Positions 51,793 through 61,651 are shown, counted from the stretch's first letter. The stretch is 64,000 bases of DNA from Thiocapsa imhoffii (GCF_016583985.1 NZ_NRSD01000018.1:1-64000), one strand, 5' to 3'. Notes: generated from the sequence alone by a model not told the origin. Numbers and translations: made by a program.

Positions 51793-52797
51793 TCAGTCTG
51801 GACGATAGGCAATCAGAATCGCCCGCACCGGCGCCGGATAGCCTTCACGCGTGCGCTGTGGCTCTAGAGGGTCGAGTTGATCCACCAGTGACTGAAACCG
51901 CATCCATGGGGTCGCACGCTGTTCGTCGGGCGTCGTGGGAGAGACGTCGACGACGCGCACCTCAGTCAAACCGCACCCACGCAGCCACCCGACCAGCACC
52001 CCGACGGTTGGGATGGACCAAACATTGCGCATCGCCGCATAACGCCCAGTCGGGACCAGCACCTGGTCGGTCTGGTGAGCGAGCACCAAGGTCTCGAGCA
52101 CCAATTCACCGCCCGGGCGGAGCAAGCGTCGCAGATCCCGGAGATGATCGAGCGGTGCGCGGCGGTGCGCGAGCACCCCCATGGAGAAGACCGTATCGAA
52201 TACACCAGGGTCATCCAGGTGCGCATCCGCCAGCGCCATGAGATCCTCGATCCCCAGCGGGAGGACCGCCATCGCATCACGGCCGAGAAAATGATCAATG
52301 GCCAACCATTGCGCCACGCACAAGAGTGAGGGGTCGACGCCTATGACGAGCCGTGCACCCTGTCCGAGCATACGCCACGCGTAATAGCCATTGCCGCATC
52401 CAACGTCCAACACCAGCCGTCCCGCAAGCGGGGTGATGGCATCCTTGAGCCGTCGCCATTTCAGATCCGAGCGCCATTCCGCGTCGATCCTCAGCCCATG
52501 CACACAGAAGGGTCCCTTGCGCCAGGGATGCAGGGCCATCAGTTGCTTGACGAGATCCTCTAACACAGGCTCGGGAAGCGCGACCGGACCCGCGATCCCC
52601 ACACAATCCTCAGCGAGACACAACTGACCGCGCGGGGGGCTCGGCAGCGCGGCGAGCGCGCTTTCCCAGTGCGGGAGATCGCCATGTCGCCGCGTGTCCA
52701 AGCGGGTCCGAATCCCATCGGCCAGGACACCACGCCAGCGTGCGAGTCGACTGTCTCCGAGCGCACCCAGGAAGGGTTCAAACGGCCTCAGGTCCAT
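51793..52797 (-). CDS. cmoB: tRNA U34 carboxymethyltransferase CmoB
   Basis: Transfers the carboxymethyl group of carboxy-SAM to 5-hydroxyuridine at the wobble position of tRNA, giving cmo5U. 334 aa (E. coli 323). Landmarks: LHPWRKGPFCVHGLRIDAEW, LVLDVGCGNGYYAWRM, FDTVFSMGVLAHRRAPLDHL, GELVLETLVL, REGYPAPVRAILIA. I chose ATG 52797, which matches the homologue start and overlaps cmoA by 10 nt; a GTG at 52824 is also in frame. Confidence 0.95.
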   Translation of the reverse strand: MDLRPFEPFLGALGDSRLARWRGVLADGIRTRLDTRRHGDLPHWESALAALPSPPRGQLCLAEDCVGIAGPVALPEPVLEDLVKQLMALHPWRKGPFCVHGLRIDAEWRSDLKWRRLKDAITPLAGRLVLDVGCGNGYYAWRMLGQGARLVIGVDPSLLCVAQWLAIDHFLGRDAMAVLPLGIEDLMALADAHLDDPGVFDTVFSMGVLAHRRAPLDHLRDLRRLLRPGGELVLETLVLAHQTDQVLVPTGRYAAMRNVWSIPTVGVLVGWLRGCGLTEVRVVDVSPTTPDEQRATPWMRFQSLVDQLDPLEPQRTREGYPAPVRAILIAYRPD

Positions 52798-53519
52798 GCC
52801 ACCCAAGCCACGAAATCGAGACACTGGAACCAGCGCGTCCAGCCGCTGAAGCCTGCCGCGGCAAGACGGCGCTCGTGCTGCTCGACCGTCTCTGGAACCA
52901 AGACCTGCTCGAGTGCAGCGCGTTTGCGCGCGATGGCCAGATCGCTATACCCGTTCGCGCGCTTGAAATCATCGTGCAGGGCGCGAACGAACCGGCCCTC
53001 CGCTCCCTCACCGAGTTCGATTTTCTCGGCCAGCACGAGCGCGCCCTTGGGGACGAGACCGGCGCGCAGTTGCTGGAGTAATTCATCACGACGTGCCAAC
53101 GGAATAAATTGCAATGTGAAATTAAGAACGATCAGGGAGGCCTGGGTGATCTCGATGGTAGCCAGATCGGCCTGGAGGGGCTCGAGACGCTCGCGCCCAG
53201 GGGTGTCCGCCAGGCGTGCGCGCAACCCCGCGATCATCGCCGCGGAGGTATCCACGGCAATCACCGGAACCGTTGGAGGCGTCCGCAATAGGATCTCGCG
53301 TGACACCGCTCCCAGCGAGCACCCCAGATCGTAGCAGCGGGTTCCCGGTCGCACCACCCGGCTCGCGATCAGGCCCGTCAGGCGCACCAATTCAACATAC
53401 CCTGGCACCGACCGTTGAATCATATCGGGAAAGACACGGGCAACCTCCGCGTCGAACGTGAAGGGCCGGTGCCTCAGGTCCGGTCGCTCGAAGAGTTCAT
53501 CTCGATCACTCGTCTCCAT
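52788..53519 (-). CDS. cmoA: Carboxy-SAM synthase CmoA
   Basis: 243 aa (E. coli 247). Converts SAM and prephenate into carboxy-SAM, the donor used by CmoB. Landmarks: VFPDMIQRSVPGYVELV, CYDLGCSLGAVS, SLIVLNFTLQF, HDDFKRANGYSDLAI. ATG 53519 fits the homologue length; GTG 53534, with GAGG 4 nt upstream, is an alternative. Overlap with cmoB indicates one operon. Confidence 0.96.
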   Translation of the reverse strand: METSDRDELFERPDLRHRPFTFDAEVARVFPDMIQRSVPGYVELVRLTGLIASRVVRPGTRCYDLGCSLGAVSREILLRTPPTVPVIAVDTSAAMIAGLRARLADTPGRERLEPLQADLATIEITQASLIVLNFTLQFIPLARRDELLQQLRAGLVPKGALVLAEKIELGEGAEGRFVRALHDDFKRANGYSDLAIARKRAALEQVLVPETVEQHERRLAAAGFSGWTRWFQCLDFVAWVAWT

Positions 53520-53846
53520 CCCTTCGGCTCTCACAGCACCTCAGTTCATCATTCGCCAATCACCAGCGCGACCCTTAGGGCCGATCGCCGCCAACCCCGT
53601 CGGCAGCACCTAACGACGCCCAGACGCGCACTCAGACGGGGAACGTAATCTGACACGCCTGGTTCATGAGAGGTTGCTAGACTATGCTCAGCGGGCGGTG
53701 AGCGATTGCATTCTACCGCGCGGATCTAGGCTTGGTCCGACAAAGAGAGCGACTGGCCGATCCGCGCCGCAAGGCGGATGAGCGCCGGGGCAGATCGCCC
53801 ATCCGCCGCGGCCCGACCCCACCGGCAGTCATACGGAAAGCGAGTC
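53520..53846. other. Divergent intergenic region between cmoA and ppk1
   Basis: About 330 bases with no supported gene. At 53650-53667 the sequence CTGACACGCCTGGTTCAT matches the two-half Pho box (CTGTCAT repeated at 11 bp) at 10 of 18 positions. It lies about 180 nt before ppk1. This is a weak match. TATGCT near 53683 could be a -10 element. Confidence 0.35.
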
Positions 53847-56093
53847 ATGATGAATCACAACGAGATCCAACGAGCCATCAATGAGGATTCGGATGTCGCG
53901 GAGGAACCCGCCGCGTCGAGCGTGACCCCGTCGAACGCCAGTTCAGAGGAGATCAATCTCAATGATCCATCGCTCTATCTGAACCGAGAGCTCACCTGGC
54001 TCGCATTCAATCGACGCGTCCTGCATGAGGCTGATGACCCGCGCACACCCTTGCTGGAACGGGTTAAGTTCCTCGCGATCGTGAGCAACAATCTCGATGA
54101 GTTCTTCATGAAACGCATCGGGGGGCTTAAGCAGCAAATCGCGGCCGGGGTGCATACCATGAGCCTCGATGGTCGCACCCCCCTGCAGCAACTGAAGGAA
54201 TGTCAGGCGGCGGTCCGCGACTTCCAAATCGAGATGCAGCGCATCGTGACGCTGCTGCGCGCGGAACTCGAACAACATGACATCCGCATCCTGCTGCACG
54301 ATGACCTCCCGCTCGACGCACGTGAGCGGCTGCGCGACCATTTCCGCGCCAATATCTTCCCGATGTTAACGCCGTTGGCCATGGATCCGGCTCACCCATT
54401 TCCCTTCATCTCAAACCTCACCTTGAACCTGCTCGTGACCCTGCGCTTCCCAGGAGGCAGCGAGGTATACATGGCGCGCGTGAAGGTCCCGGTGAGCAAG
54501 GATGTCTCGAAGCGAATGATCCCGATTGATGGCAGCACCACCTTCGTGACTCTCGAAGACTTGATGTTGCACAATCTCGACATGCTGTTCCCAGGCATGG
54601 AGATCGATTCCTGTGCCCTCTTCCGCATCACCCGCAACGCCATCGTCGAGCCCGAGGCCGAGGCCGCCAACGACCTGCTCGAGATGATCGAGACCGAGCT
54701 GCGCGAACGGCATTTCGCCCCAATCGTTCGGCTCGAGGTGCAGCCCGGCATGGAGCCCACGCATCGCGGCATGCTCGCGGCCGAGTTAGGGCTGAATGAG
54801 GAGGAAGACGTCTTCGAGATCGAGGGCATGATGGCGCTGCGCGACCTCTTCGAGATCGCCGCGATCGAACGCCCGGAGCTGCGCGATAAGACCCACCGCG
54901 CCGTCGATCATCCGTTGCTGGCCAATGATCGCCGCAACATCTTCCACATCATTCGCGAAAACGGGCCCATCCTGCTCCAACATCCCTATCAAGCGTTCGC
55001 CACCTCGGTCGAGCGCTTTCTGCGCACTGCCGCCGAGGATCCCAAAGTCCTCGCCATCAAGATGACCCTGTATCGCACCTCGGCCGGCCCGATCCTCGAC
55101 TCGCTGATTATGGCCGCGCGCAATGGCAAGCAGGTGGCGGTGCTGGTCGAACTCAAGGCGCGTTTCGATGAGGCCGCCAACATCGTCTGGGCGCGCCGGC
55201 TCGAAGCCGAAGGGATCCACGTCAACTATGGTGTCATGGGGCTGAAGACCCACAGCAAACTCATCTTCGTGGTCCGGCGCGACTACTCACAGCTGCGGCG
55301 GTACTACCATATCGGAACCGGGAATTATCACTCCGGCACCGCCAAGCTCTACACTGATTTGGGCATGTTGGGATGCGATGAGGAGATCGGCCAAGACCTG
55401 ACCGAACTCTTCAACTATCTGACCGGCTATTCCCCACCACCGAGCTATCGCAAGATCCTCGCTGCCCCCTACACCCTGAAACGCGCGATCATCGACAAGA
55501 TCAACCGCGAAATCGAGCATCAAAAGCGCACCGGGAATGGGTTGATTCAGATGAAGATGAACGCCCTCGAGGACGCCGAGATCACCCGCGCCCTCTATAA
55601 GGCTACCCGGGCTGGGGTGAAGGTCGATCTGATCGTGCGCGACACCTGCCGGCTGCGCCCTGGGCTCCCCGGCATCAGCGAGACGGCGCGTGTCGTCAGT
55701 ATCGTTGGGCGCTTCCTCGAACACGCCCGGATCATCTATTTTCGCAATGGCGGCGAGGAGGAATACTACATCGGCTCAGCCGATATGATGGGGCGCAACC
55801 TCGACAGTCGCGTCGAGGTGCATGCGCCGGTGGAAAACCCCGAGTTGCGCCAGGAATTGCGCCTGCTACTCGATGTTCAGTTCGCCGACACCCGTTCGGC
55901 TTGGGATCTGAACGCAGAGGGGCACTACACTCAACGTCAGCCCGAGGACGAGACGGCGAAGGGCGCGCAGGAGATTCTGATCGGGGTCGCTGAGAAGCGG
56001 CTGGCCGCGGCGGCTAAGCATAAGGAGAAGAAGGTTCGCTCAAAACTCTTGAGCCATTTCCAATGGCGCCTGCGCGATCGTAATCTCAAATAG
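53847..56093 (+). CDS. ppk1: Polyphosphate kinase 1
   Basis: Reversibly polymerises the ATP gamma-phosphate into polyphosphate. 748 aa from ATG 53847 (MMNHNEIQRA). It has an acidic N-terminal extension, LNRELTWLAFNRRVL, FLAIVSNNLDEFFMKRI, the autophosphorylated His in GLKTHSKLIFV (H469) and the second essential His in FLEHARIIYF (H626). The C-terminal part is family-like with a Lys-rich tail. No ppx gene follows. A weak Pho-box-like sequence lies upstream. Confidence 0.96.
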   Translation: MMNHNEIQRAINEDSDVAEEPAASSVTPSNASSEEINLNDPSLYLNRELTWLAFNRRVLHEADDPRTPLLERVKFLAIVSNNLDEFFMKRIGGLKQQIAAGVHTMSLDGRTPLQQLKECQAAVRDFQIEMQRIVTLLRAELEQHDIRILLHDDLPLDARERLRDHFRANIFPMLTPLAMDPAHPFPFISNLTLNLLVTLRFPGGSEVYMARVKVPVSKDVSKRMIPIDGSTTFVTLEDLMLHNLDMLFPGMEIDSCALFRITRNAIVEPEAEAANDLLEMIETELRERHFAPIVRLEVQPGMEPTHRGMLAAELGLNEEEDVFEIEGMMALRDLFEIAAIERPELRDKTHRAVDHPLLANDRRNIFHIIRENGPILLQHPYQAFATSVERFLRTAAEDPKVLAIKMTLYRTSAGPILDSLIMAARNGKQVAVLVELKARFDEAANIVWARRLEAEGIHVNYGVMGLKTHSKLIFVVRRDYSQLRRYYHIGTGNYHSGTAKLYTDLGMLGCDEEIGQDLTELFNYLTGYSPPPSYRKILAAPYTLKRAIIDKINREIEHQKRTGNGLIQMKMNALEDAEITRALYKATRAGVKVDLIVRDTCRLRPGLPGISETARVVSIVGRFLEHARIIYFRNGGEEEYYIGSADMMGRNLDSRVEVHAPVENPELRQELRLLLDVQFADTRSAWDLNAEGHYTQRQPEDETAKGAQEILIGVAEKRLAAAAKHKEKKVRSKLLSHFQWRLRDRNLK

Positions 56094-56098
56094 GCCGT

Positions 56099-56129
56099 TG
56101 GCTCGGGCCAGGCGCCGCGGCCCGAGCCA
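56099..56129 (+). terminator. Strong hairpin after ppk1 (no T-run)
   Basis: TGGCTCGGGCC (56099-56109) pairs perfectly with GGCCCGAGCCA (56119-56129) around a 9-nt loop. No T-run follows, so it may act as an mRNA-stabilising end or a weak terminator rather than a classical intrinsic terminator. Confidence 0.5.
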
Positions 56130-56204
56130 CTCTCCGATCGCCCCCCGCCTCGGCGGTCGGCATCACCACCGGAGCCAGACCGGTTGATCCGAACCCTGGA
56201 TGTC

Positions 56205-56948
56205 ATGCCTGAATCGCCACCCATGGCAACGCATACGCACCCCTCATCGCGCCCGGTGCCACGTCTGTCCATCATCATTCCGACCCTCAATGAGGCGGGC
56301 GGTATTGCGACCATGCTCACGGCCCTCGCGCCCCTGCGCACGCAAGGCTGCGAACTGATCGTCGTCGATGGTGGCAGTGATGACGAAACCGTGCACCAAG
56401 CAAAAGCCTATGCCGATCAGGCATTCACCGCGCCCCGAGGTCGTGCGCGCCAGATGAACGCCGGCGGCGCCGCCGCGCGCGGTGCCGTCCTGCTCTTTCT
56501 GCACGCCGACACGCGCCCTCCACTCGAGGTGGTCGCGGCACTGCCGGATCGGTTGGCCCAACAAGGTCACTGCTGGGGACGCTTCGATGTGCGGATCGAT
56601 GCCCGCCACCCGCTGCTCCGACTGGTTAGCTGGAGCATGAATCAACGGTCCCGGCTCACCGGTATTGCAACCGGTGATCAGGCCATGTTCGTCGTGCGTG
56701 AGACATTCGAGCGCGTTGGGGGGTATCCGCCGCTGGCCCTCATGGAGGACATCAGCCTCTCCGCGCGACTCAAACGGGAAGGCCCACCCCTGTGCCTGCG
56801 CGAGCCAGTTGTCACCTCGGCCCGGCGCTGGGAACGTGATGGCGTGGTGCGCACCATTGTCTTCATGTGGAGCCTCCGCCTCGCGTTCGCTCTCGGCGCC
56901 TCACCAGGCTGGCTTGCACGACACTATGAACGCGGACAAACCCAGTGA
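56205..56948 (+). CDS. Family-2 glycosyltransferase (TIGR04283-like)
   Basis: 247 aa. GT2 fold with LSIIIPTLNEAGGIATML, ELIVVDGGSDDETV (DxD-like), PRGRARQMNAGGAAARG and LLFLHADTRPP. The GRARQMNAG plus LLFLHADT pair is typical of the TIGR04283 group, annotated as rSAM/selenodomain-associated or arsenosugar-pathway transferase 2. The usual partner (transferase 1) is not next to it here. ATG 56205 is chosen; TTG 56184 and ATG 56223 are alternatives. Confidence 0.85.
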   Translation: MPESPPMATHTHPSSRPVPRLSIIIPTLNEAGGIATMLTALAPLRTQGCELIVVDGGSDDETVHQAKAYADQAFTAPRGRARQMNAGGAAARGAVLLFLHADTRPPLEVVAALPDRLAQQGHCWGRFDVRIDARHPLLRLVSWSMNQRSRLTGIATGDQAMFVVRETFERVGGYPPLALMEDISLSARLKREGPPLCLREPVVTSARRWERDGVVRTIVFMWSLRLAFALGASPGWLARHYERGQTQ

Positions 56949-57102
56949 TGAGCACTCACCAGGGCGATGATCACGAACAGCGCTGACGACCAAGGTTGAG
57001 AATGGCTGCGTTGTCCTGGGCGCGGTTGCTTTCACCGCCCGGACGCGGAATACTCAGCGTGACTGAAGACGCCCCCACCAGCAATCAAAGGAGACATTCA
57101 AA

Positions 57103-57390
57103 ATGGTCGACCGTAAGACATACATCGAAAAAATGAAGGCGAAGATGGACGAGTGGGATGCGGACATGGACAAGCTGCAAGCCAAGAGCGAGAGTGCACA
57201 GGCCGACATGAAGCAGCAGTATCAAGAGCAAATGGCGCGCCTGCGCGAACAACAGGAAGAAGCTCGCGAGATGCTCGCCAACATGACCAATGCGAGCGAA
57301 GCGGCCTGGGAAGATATGCGCAAGGGCATGGAGTCGGCTTGGGACGCCACCAGCAAGGCCTTTATGGACGCCTTCTCACGCTTTAAGTAA
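57103..57390 (+). CDS. Small coiled-coil protein
   Basis: 95 aa, with an excellent ribosome binding site (AAAGGAG). Almost wholly charged heptad-like helix: IEKMKAKMDEWDADMDKLQA, QQYQEQMARLREQQEEA. A shorter amphipathic end follows (WEDMRKGMESAWDATSKAF). It resembles the small sll1863-like stress coiled-coil proteins. No membrane segment; function unknown. Likely monocistronic, with a hairpin just after. Confidence 0.8.
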   Translation: MVDRKTYIEKMKAKMDEWDADMDKLQAKSESAQADMKQQYQEQMARLREQQEEAREMLANMTNASEAAWEDMRKGMESAWDATSKAFMDAFSRFK

Positions 57391-57399
57391 CGCTTAGTT

Positions 57400-57429
57400 C
57401 GGGCACTTCCGCGGCGCGGGATGTGCCCG
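57400..57429 (+). terminator. Hairpin after the coiled-coil gene
   Basis: CGGGCAC (57400-57406) pairs with GTGCCCG (57423-57429) around a GC-rich 16-nt loop. It has no T-run, so terminator function is only possible. Confidence 0.4.
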
Positions 57430-57526
57430 GACCCTCCCGGTCACGGGTCACGCACGGTCTGAAAGAGGATCCCAACGATTCTCGGTTGGCATGGCCCTAG
57501 CCCATGGAGTTCCTGGAAGCCTGAAC

Positions 57527-59071
57527 ATGCGCAATGCCGTTTCCCCGCCCTCCCGATCCGTCCCTGACGGCCACTCACGCCTGCCGCATGCGTGCCGCAC
57601 ACAAGGGCGCGCGCGGCAGCCTGTCATCGCTCGCAGGACGATGATCGGGATGGCGGCCGGGGTCCTCATGTCGACAGCAATCGGAGCAGACATGGATCGA
57701 GCACAGACGAATCAGGAACAGCGCGTCGACGACTCAACCCAGGAGGGTCTGGCCGTGACCATCTACAACGCCGACCTCGCCTTGGTGAAGGATCGTCGGC
57801 GTCTGACCTTGCAGCCGGGCTTGAACCGGCTGGCTTGGCGGAATGTCTCGGTCGAGATTCAACCCGAGACCGCGCTCCTCAGCGAGGCGAGCGGTCAGCT
57901 CCCGTTCGAACTGATCGAGCAGAATTTCGACTTCGATCTCTTGACCCCGGACAGTCTGCTGAAAAAGTACGTTGGACGGACCGTCCAAGTCATTCGTACC
58001 AACGATGACGGTGATCAGGAGATCGAAGATGCGATCCTCCTCGCGGCTAACGACGGAATCGTCCTGCGCTATGCCGACCGCATCGAAACCGCCTTAGTCG
58101 GCCATCTGGCCTTTCCTGATGTGCCGACCGATCTGCGCGATCAGCCGACCCTGATCCTGCATCTAGCGGCTGAGACGGCGGGCGAGGGTCTGTTCGAACT
58201 CTCCTATCTCACGAACGGCCTCGCATGGCAGGCTGACTATGTGGCGGATCTCTCGCCCGACGGTCAGACCATGGATCTCAATGGTTGGATCACGCTGACC
58301 AATCATAGTGGCATCGCCTATCGCAGTGCGCAGATCCAAGTCGTCGCCGGTGAGGTCAATCGCGTCATCAACGAACGGCCCGAGGCGATGATGGCACGCG
58401 ACATGGTCATGGCGTCCCCCCAGGCCATGCCCGAGCAGGAAAGCTTGGATGAATATCACCTCTACACCCTCCCCCGCCCCACGGACATCCAAAACAATCA
58501 GACCAAGCAGGTCGCACTCCTGAGCGCACCGCAAGTGACCATTAGCCGCGAATTGCGCGTGCGCGGCGAACCCTACCGCTACCAATCGCGATCCCATGAC
58601 GGTTGGTCACAACGGCCCGTCACCACGACCCTCCGCTTCGAGAACGAAGGCGATAGCCTTGGTATTCCATTGCCAAAGGGAATCGTGCGTGTCTACGCCA
58701 AGGACAGTGCGGGCAACGCGCAATTTATCGGTGAGGACTCCATCGACCATACCCCGCGCAATGAAACCGTCGTGCTCTCGCTCGGAGAGAGCTTCGACGT
58801 CACCGCGCGACGGCGCCAGACCGAGTTTCGGAAACTCGCCGGCACCAGCGCCTATGACTACGCTTACGAAGCGGCATTCGAACTCGAACTCAAGAATGCC
58901 AAGAGCGACGCGGTTGAGGTCACGGTGCTCGAGCAACTTCCGGGCGACTGGAGTCTGCTACAAGAGAGTCAGCCGCACACCAAGGAGGCGGCGAATCTGG
59001 TGTCTTGGCGCGTCACGGTTCCGGCCGAGGGCACCACCACCTTGAGCTGGCGCGCCCTGGTGCGCTTTTGA
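57527..59071 (+). CDS. DUF4139-domain protein, probably exported
   Basis: About 514 aa. A hydrophobic segment (MIGMAAGVLMSTAIGADM, beginning at codon 57641) probably serves as the signal. The body shows the DUF4139 pattern: TIYNADLALVKDRRRLTLQP, QPETALL, then LSYLTNGLAWQADYVADLS, GWITLTNHSGIAYRSAQIQVVAGEVN and a C-terminal beta-rich half. The function of the family is unknown. The start is ambiguous: 57527 has GGAAG 7 nt upstream, 57641 would start at the signal peptide. Confidence 0.8.
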   Translation: MRNAVSPPSRSVPDGHSRLPHACRTQGRARQPVIARRTMIGMAAGVLMSTAIGADMDRAQTNQEQRVDDSTQEGLAVTIYNADLALVKDRRRLTLQPGLNRLAWRNVSVEIQPETALLSEASGQLPFELIEQNFDFDLLTPDSLLKKYVGRTVQVIRTNDDGDQEIEDAILLAANDGIVLRYADRIETALVGHLAFPDVPTDLRDQPTLILHLAAETAGEGLFELSYLTNGLAWQADYVADLSPDGQTMDLNGWITLTNHSGIAYRSAQIQVVAGEVNRVINERPEAMMARDMVMASPQAMPEQESLDEYHLYTLPRPTDIQNNQTKQVALLSAPQVTISRELRVRGEPYRYQSRSHDGWSQRPVTTTLRFENEGDSLGIPLPKGIVRVYAKDSAGNAQFIGEDSIDHTPRNETVVLSLGESFDVTARRRQTEFRKLAGTSAYDYAYEAAFELELKNAKSDAVEVTVLEQLPGDWSLLQESQPHTKEAANLVSWRVTVPAEGTTTLSWRALVRF

Positions 59072-59081
59072 GTGATGCCGT

Positions 59082-60524
59082 TCAGGAGGCCGCGGACACC
59101 CGTCGACGCCAGCGTGCGACGGATCCAAGACGAGAGCTGATCTCGGTTCTGAGCGGTGCCACACGCCGCAAACCTTTCAGCAGGTCGTGCAGTGCATCCT
59201 GCAAGGCCTCCTCAATCACTGGGTGATAGTAGGGCATGGCGAGCATCTGCTCGGCGGTCATCCGACTCTCGATGCCCCAAGCGAGCAAATGAGCCAGATG
59301 CTCGCATCGCGGGCCAACCATGGCACCGCCGAGGACGATGCCGGTGCGGCCATCGGCATAGAGGCGCAGCAAGCCGCGATTCGATCCCATGATCAAGGCT
59401 CGCCCAACAGGTCCAAAGCGTTGCTGGCCTACCACGACATCTGCCGAGAGTTGCGACCAGGGCGTCCCCACCACGGCGATGTTTGGGTCGCTGAAGACAA
59501 TGCTCATCGGCGTCTTGGCATCTAGGGTCCGGGGCTTCGCATGGCAGGCATTGTAGCCAGCGACCTGACCCTGGGCGGCGGCAATCTGGAGATTGGCCAC
59601 CCCGCCAGTCGCATCGCCCGTGAGATAGATCGGGAAACGCCCGACCTGCAGCGTGCGCGGGTCATAGAGGGGCACGCCATGGGCATCGAGGACACAACCC
59701 ACCTTGCCCAGGTCGAGACCCTCGATATTGGGCCGGCGTCCGGTTGCGACGAAAATGCTGTCGACCAGGATCTCGCGATCCCCCTGTGTCACGCGGACCT
59801 GCTCGCCCACGCGTTCAACCGCGACCGGCGCACCCAGCCAAACCGGGAACTCCCGCTCCAAAATCTCCACGGCGAGTCGATTGATCTCGGGATCCTGCAC
59901 GCGTGCGATACGCGTACCGACGTCCACGCCCACGACCTTGGTGCCAAGTCGGTGCAGTGCCTGCCCCATCTCGACTCCGATCGGACCGAGTCCGATCACG
60001 GCCACGGACTCAGGCAAGCGCTCCTGTTCGAAGAGCGTCTCGACGGTCAGCAATCGATCGCCGAGCTGCTGTTTCCAACCCAGCGGGATCATGGTCGAAG
60101 CCCCCGTTGCGATCACGATGGCCTTGGCATGAATGAGACGATTTCCAACAGCGAGGGTGTTGGCATCGATGAAACGGGCAAAACCTTCGACCAATTCATC
60201 GCCCATTTCGTCTGTCGTGTTGGCCATGACCAGGTCGACGAAGGTGTCGCGCAGATCGCGCACATGCTCCAGCGCGGCTGCTTGGTCGACCTTCAGGGCC
60301 TCTGCCCCGACGATGCCATAATGGCCAAAGCGTTGCCGCGACTGATAGAGCTCGGCAAGGTGGATCGCCACTTTCGATGGCATGCAACCCACCCGCGCGC
60401 AGGTCGTTCCCAGTTCGCCACCATTGATCAATACGAAGCGATCCGTGGTCTTGCGGATTTCCTTCACGGCATTCAAGCCCGCGTGACCGGCTCCGATCAC
60501 GGCCACATCAACATGATCCTGCAT
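59082..60524 (-). CDS. Dihydrolipoamide dehydrogenase-like flavin disulfide reductase
   Basis: 480 aa from ATG 60524 (GAGGA 6 nt upstream). It has FAD-binding VDVAVIGAGHAGLNAV, redox disulfide CARVGC (C42, C47), NAD-binding VIGLGPIGVEMGQAL, FATGRRPN-type VATGRRPNIEG, YLTGDATG and the C-terminal YYHPVIEEAL with the catalytic His-Glu. The usual CxxxxC is preserved, but no 2-oxoacid dehydrogenase genes are near, so it is probably one of the stand-alone family members (lipoamide, mercuric-like or other disulfide). It follows the SGNH gene by 68 nt on the same strand. Confidence 0.85.
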   Translation of the reverse strand: MQDHVDVAVIGAGHAGLNAVKEIRKTTDRFVLINGGELGTTCARVGCMPSKVAIHLAELYQSRQRFGHYGIVGAEALKVDQAAALEHVRDLRDTFVDLVMANTTDEMGDELVEGFARFIDANTLAVGNRLIHAKAIVIATGASTMIPLGWKQQLGDRLLTVETLFEQERLPESVAVIGLGPIGVEMGQALHRLGTKVVGVDVGTRIARVQDPEINRLAVEILEREFPVWLGAPVAVERVGEQVRVTQGDREILVDSIFVATGRRPNIEGLDLGKVGCVLDAHGVPLYDPRTLQVGRFPIYLTGDATGGVANLQIAAAQGQVAGYNACHAKPRTLDAKTPMSIVFSDPNIAVVGTPWSQLSADVVVGQQRFGPVGRALIMGSNRGLLRLYADGRTGIVLGGAMVGPRCEHLAHLLAWGIESRMTAEQMLAMPYYHPVIEEALQDALHDLLKGLRRVAPLRTEISSRLGSVARWRRRVSAAS

Positions 60525-60592
60525 CGTCGATCCTCTTCCAGCCATAGGGTCAGGTGTGACGCGATCCGTCGGGGGACGTCGTCGGTGTGGCT

Positions 60593-61552
60593 TCAGCGAA
60601 ACCACTCATGTTTAGCAATCGCCGTACCAAACGTCTGCGCTCCAGCTAAGCTGAGATGGAGTGTATCAACGAATTGTTCGCGACCTGCCGCGTCGAAGAG
60701 CGCGCATGAGGCTGCCGCATCATCACAGAAGAGGGCCGCTTTATCGAGGAAGCGAATCTGCTCAACCCGATCGGCAAGGGCTCGGACATCGGTATTCGCC
60801 TCCTCGAACTGCATGCGTCGTCGGGTCCGATAGGCGTACTGATTCTTTTCCTCCAGACTGAGACCGGCGATCTCCGCCCGCACGCTGGGATCAAGCGGAT
60901 CCTGCAAGGCAAGTATCCCGACCATCGCGACCTCGCGTCCTTGCTCCACGAGCCGTTCAGCCAGCTCCATGGCACCCGGATGGTAGGCAACGCCACCGCG
61001 CCGCCCCCAATGGGCGTTGAGTACGATCAGGTCGGCCTCCTCAAAGAGTGGTGCATCGCGGATCGACTCGATGCTCGCCCAGCACTCGGGATCGCTCCCC
61101 ACCGGGCGGCTGCCCGTCCTGAGAAACTGGGCAAAATCGGGCATACAGGGATCATCGAGATAGTGTCGCCGGACCTCGATCCCGTCGATACGGGGACTGG
61201 CCAAGTGGATCGAGCCATAGAGTTCACGCGCCATGGAATCACCCAGGATCAGGACCTTCCTCACCCCCTCCGTCTGTGAGAACGGCTGTCCAGACTGACG
61301 CTCGAAAGGTTGGAACTGGGCGTTGCGTTCGTTGATCAGGCGGTCCTTGTTCGGCGTCGTCGGCCAATCATCGGTGGCGCTCCCCGATCCGGTCAGCGTT
61401 CCAGCCCATGCCTGCCCCACCGCCAGCGCGGGAAGCGCGAGACCGATCAGACAACAGAGGACAAGCATGAAACGAACCCAACTCGATCGCGGCGGGCCTC
61501 CAGCCCACTGCGGGCTAGGGGCATCAGCGCGCATGAAACCAGACATCAGCAA
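60593..61552 (-). CDS. Exported stand-alone SGNH-domain protein
   Basis: 319 aa from TTG 61552, with GGAG 7 nt upstream (ATG 61546 is close). A hydrophobic segment, FMLVLCCLIGLALPALAVG, serves as signal or anchor. The rest is an SGNH domain: VLILGDSMARELYG, DLIVLNAHWGRRGG, FLDKAALFCDDAAASC, FVDTLHLSLAGAQTFG. The same order and wording appear in the C-terminal half of the adjacent OafA-like protein (GDSVSGDLFGS, LSAHWAQEPG, FLDKYALFCDD, SVHVSVAGAAHYG), so the two are paralogous. It may complete O-acetylation by releasing or transferring acetyl groups. Confidence 0.85.
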   Translation of the reverse strand: MLMSGFMRADAPSPQWAGGPPRSSWVRFMLVLCCLIGLALPALAVGQAWAGTLTGSGSATDDWPTTPNKDRLINERNAQFQPFERQSGQPFSQTEGVRKVLILGDSMARELYGSIHLASPRIDGIEVRRHYLDDPCMPDFAQFLRTGSRPVGSDPECWASIESIRDAPLFEEADLIVLNAHWGRRGGVAYHPGAMELAERLVEQGREVAMVGILALQDPLDPSVRAEIAGLSLEEKNQYAYRTRRRMQFEEANTDVRALADRVEQIRFLDKAALFCDDAAASCALFDAAGREQFVDTLHLSLAGAQTFGTAIAKHEWFR

Positions 61553-61651
61553 TGCAAATCTCCTGTGTGCTGAAAAAGACTCGTCGACCTCTTGAGGCCG
61601 GCACTCGGCCCGCGCGTGCCATGATCGATAGCGTCAAGCCGAGCGGGATGA

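Noticed and set aside
59541..60833. 430-codon plus-strand frame opposite the flavin disulfide reductase
   Set aside because: It lies antisense to a gene with complete FAD, NAD and redox motifs; the translation shows no domain.
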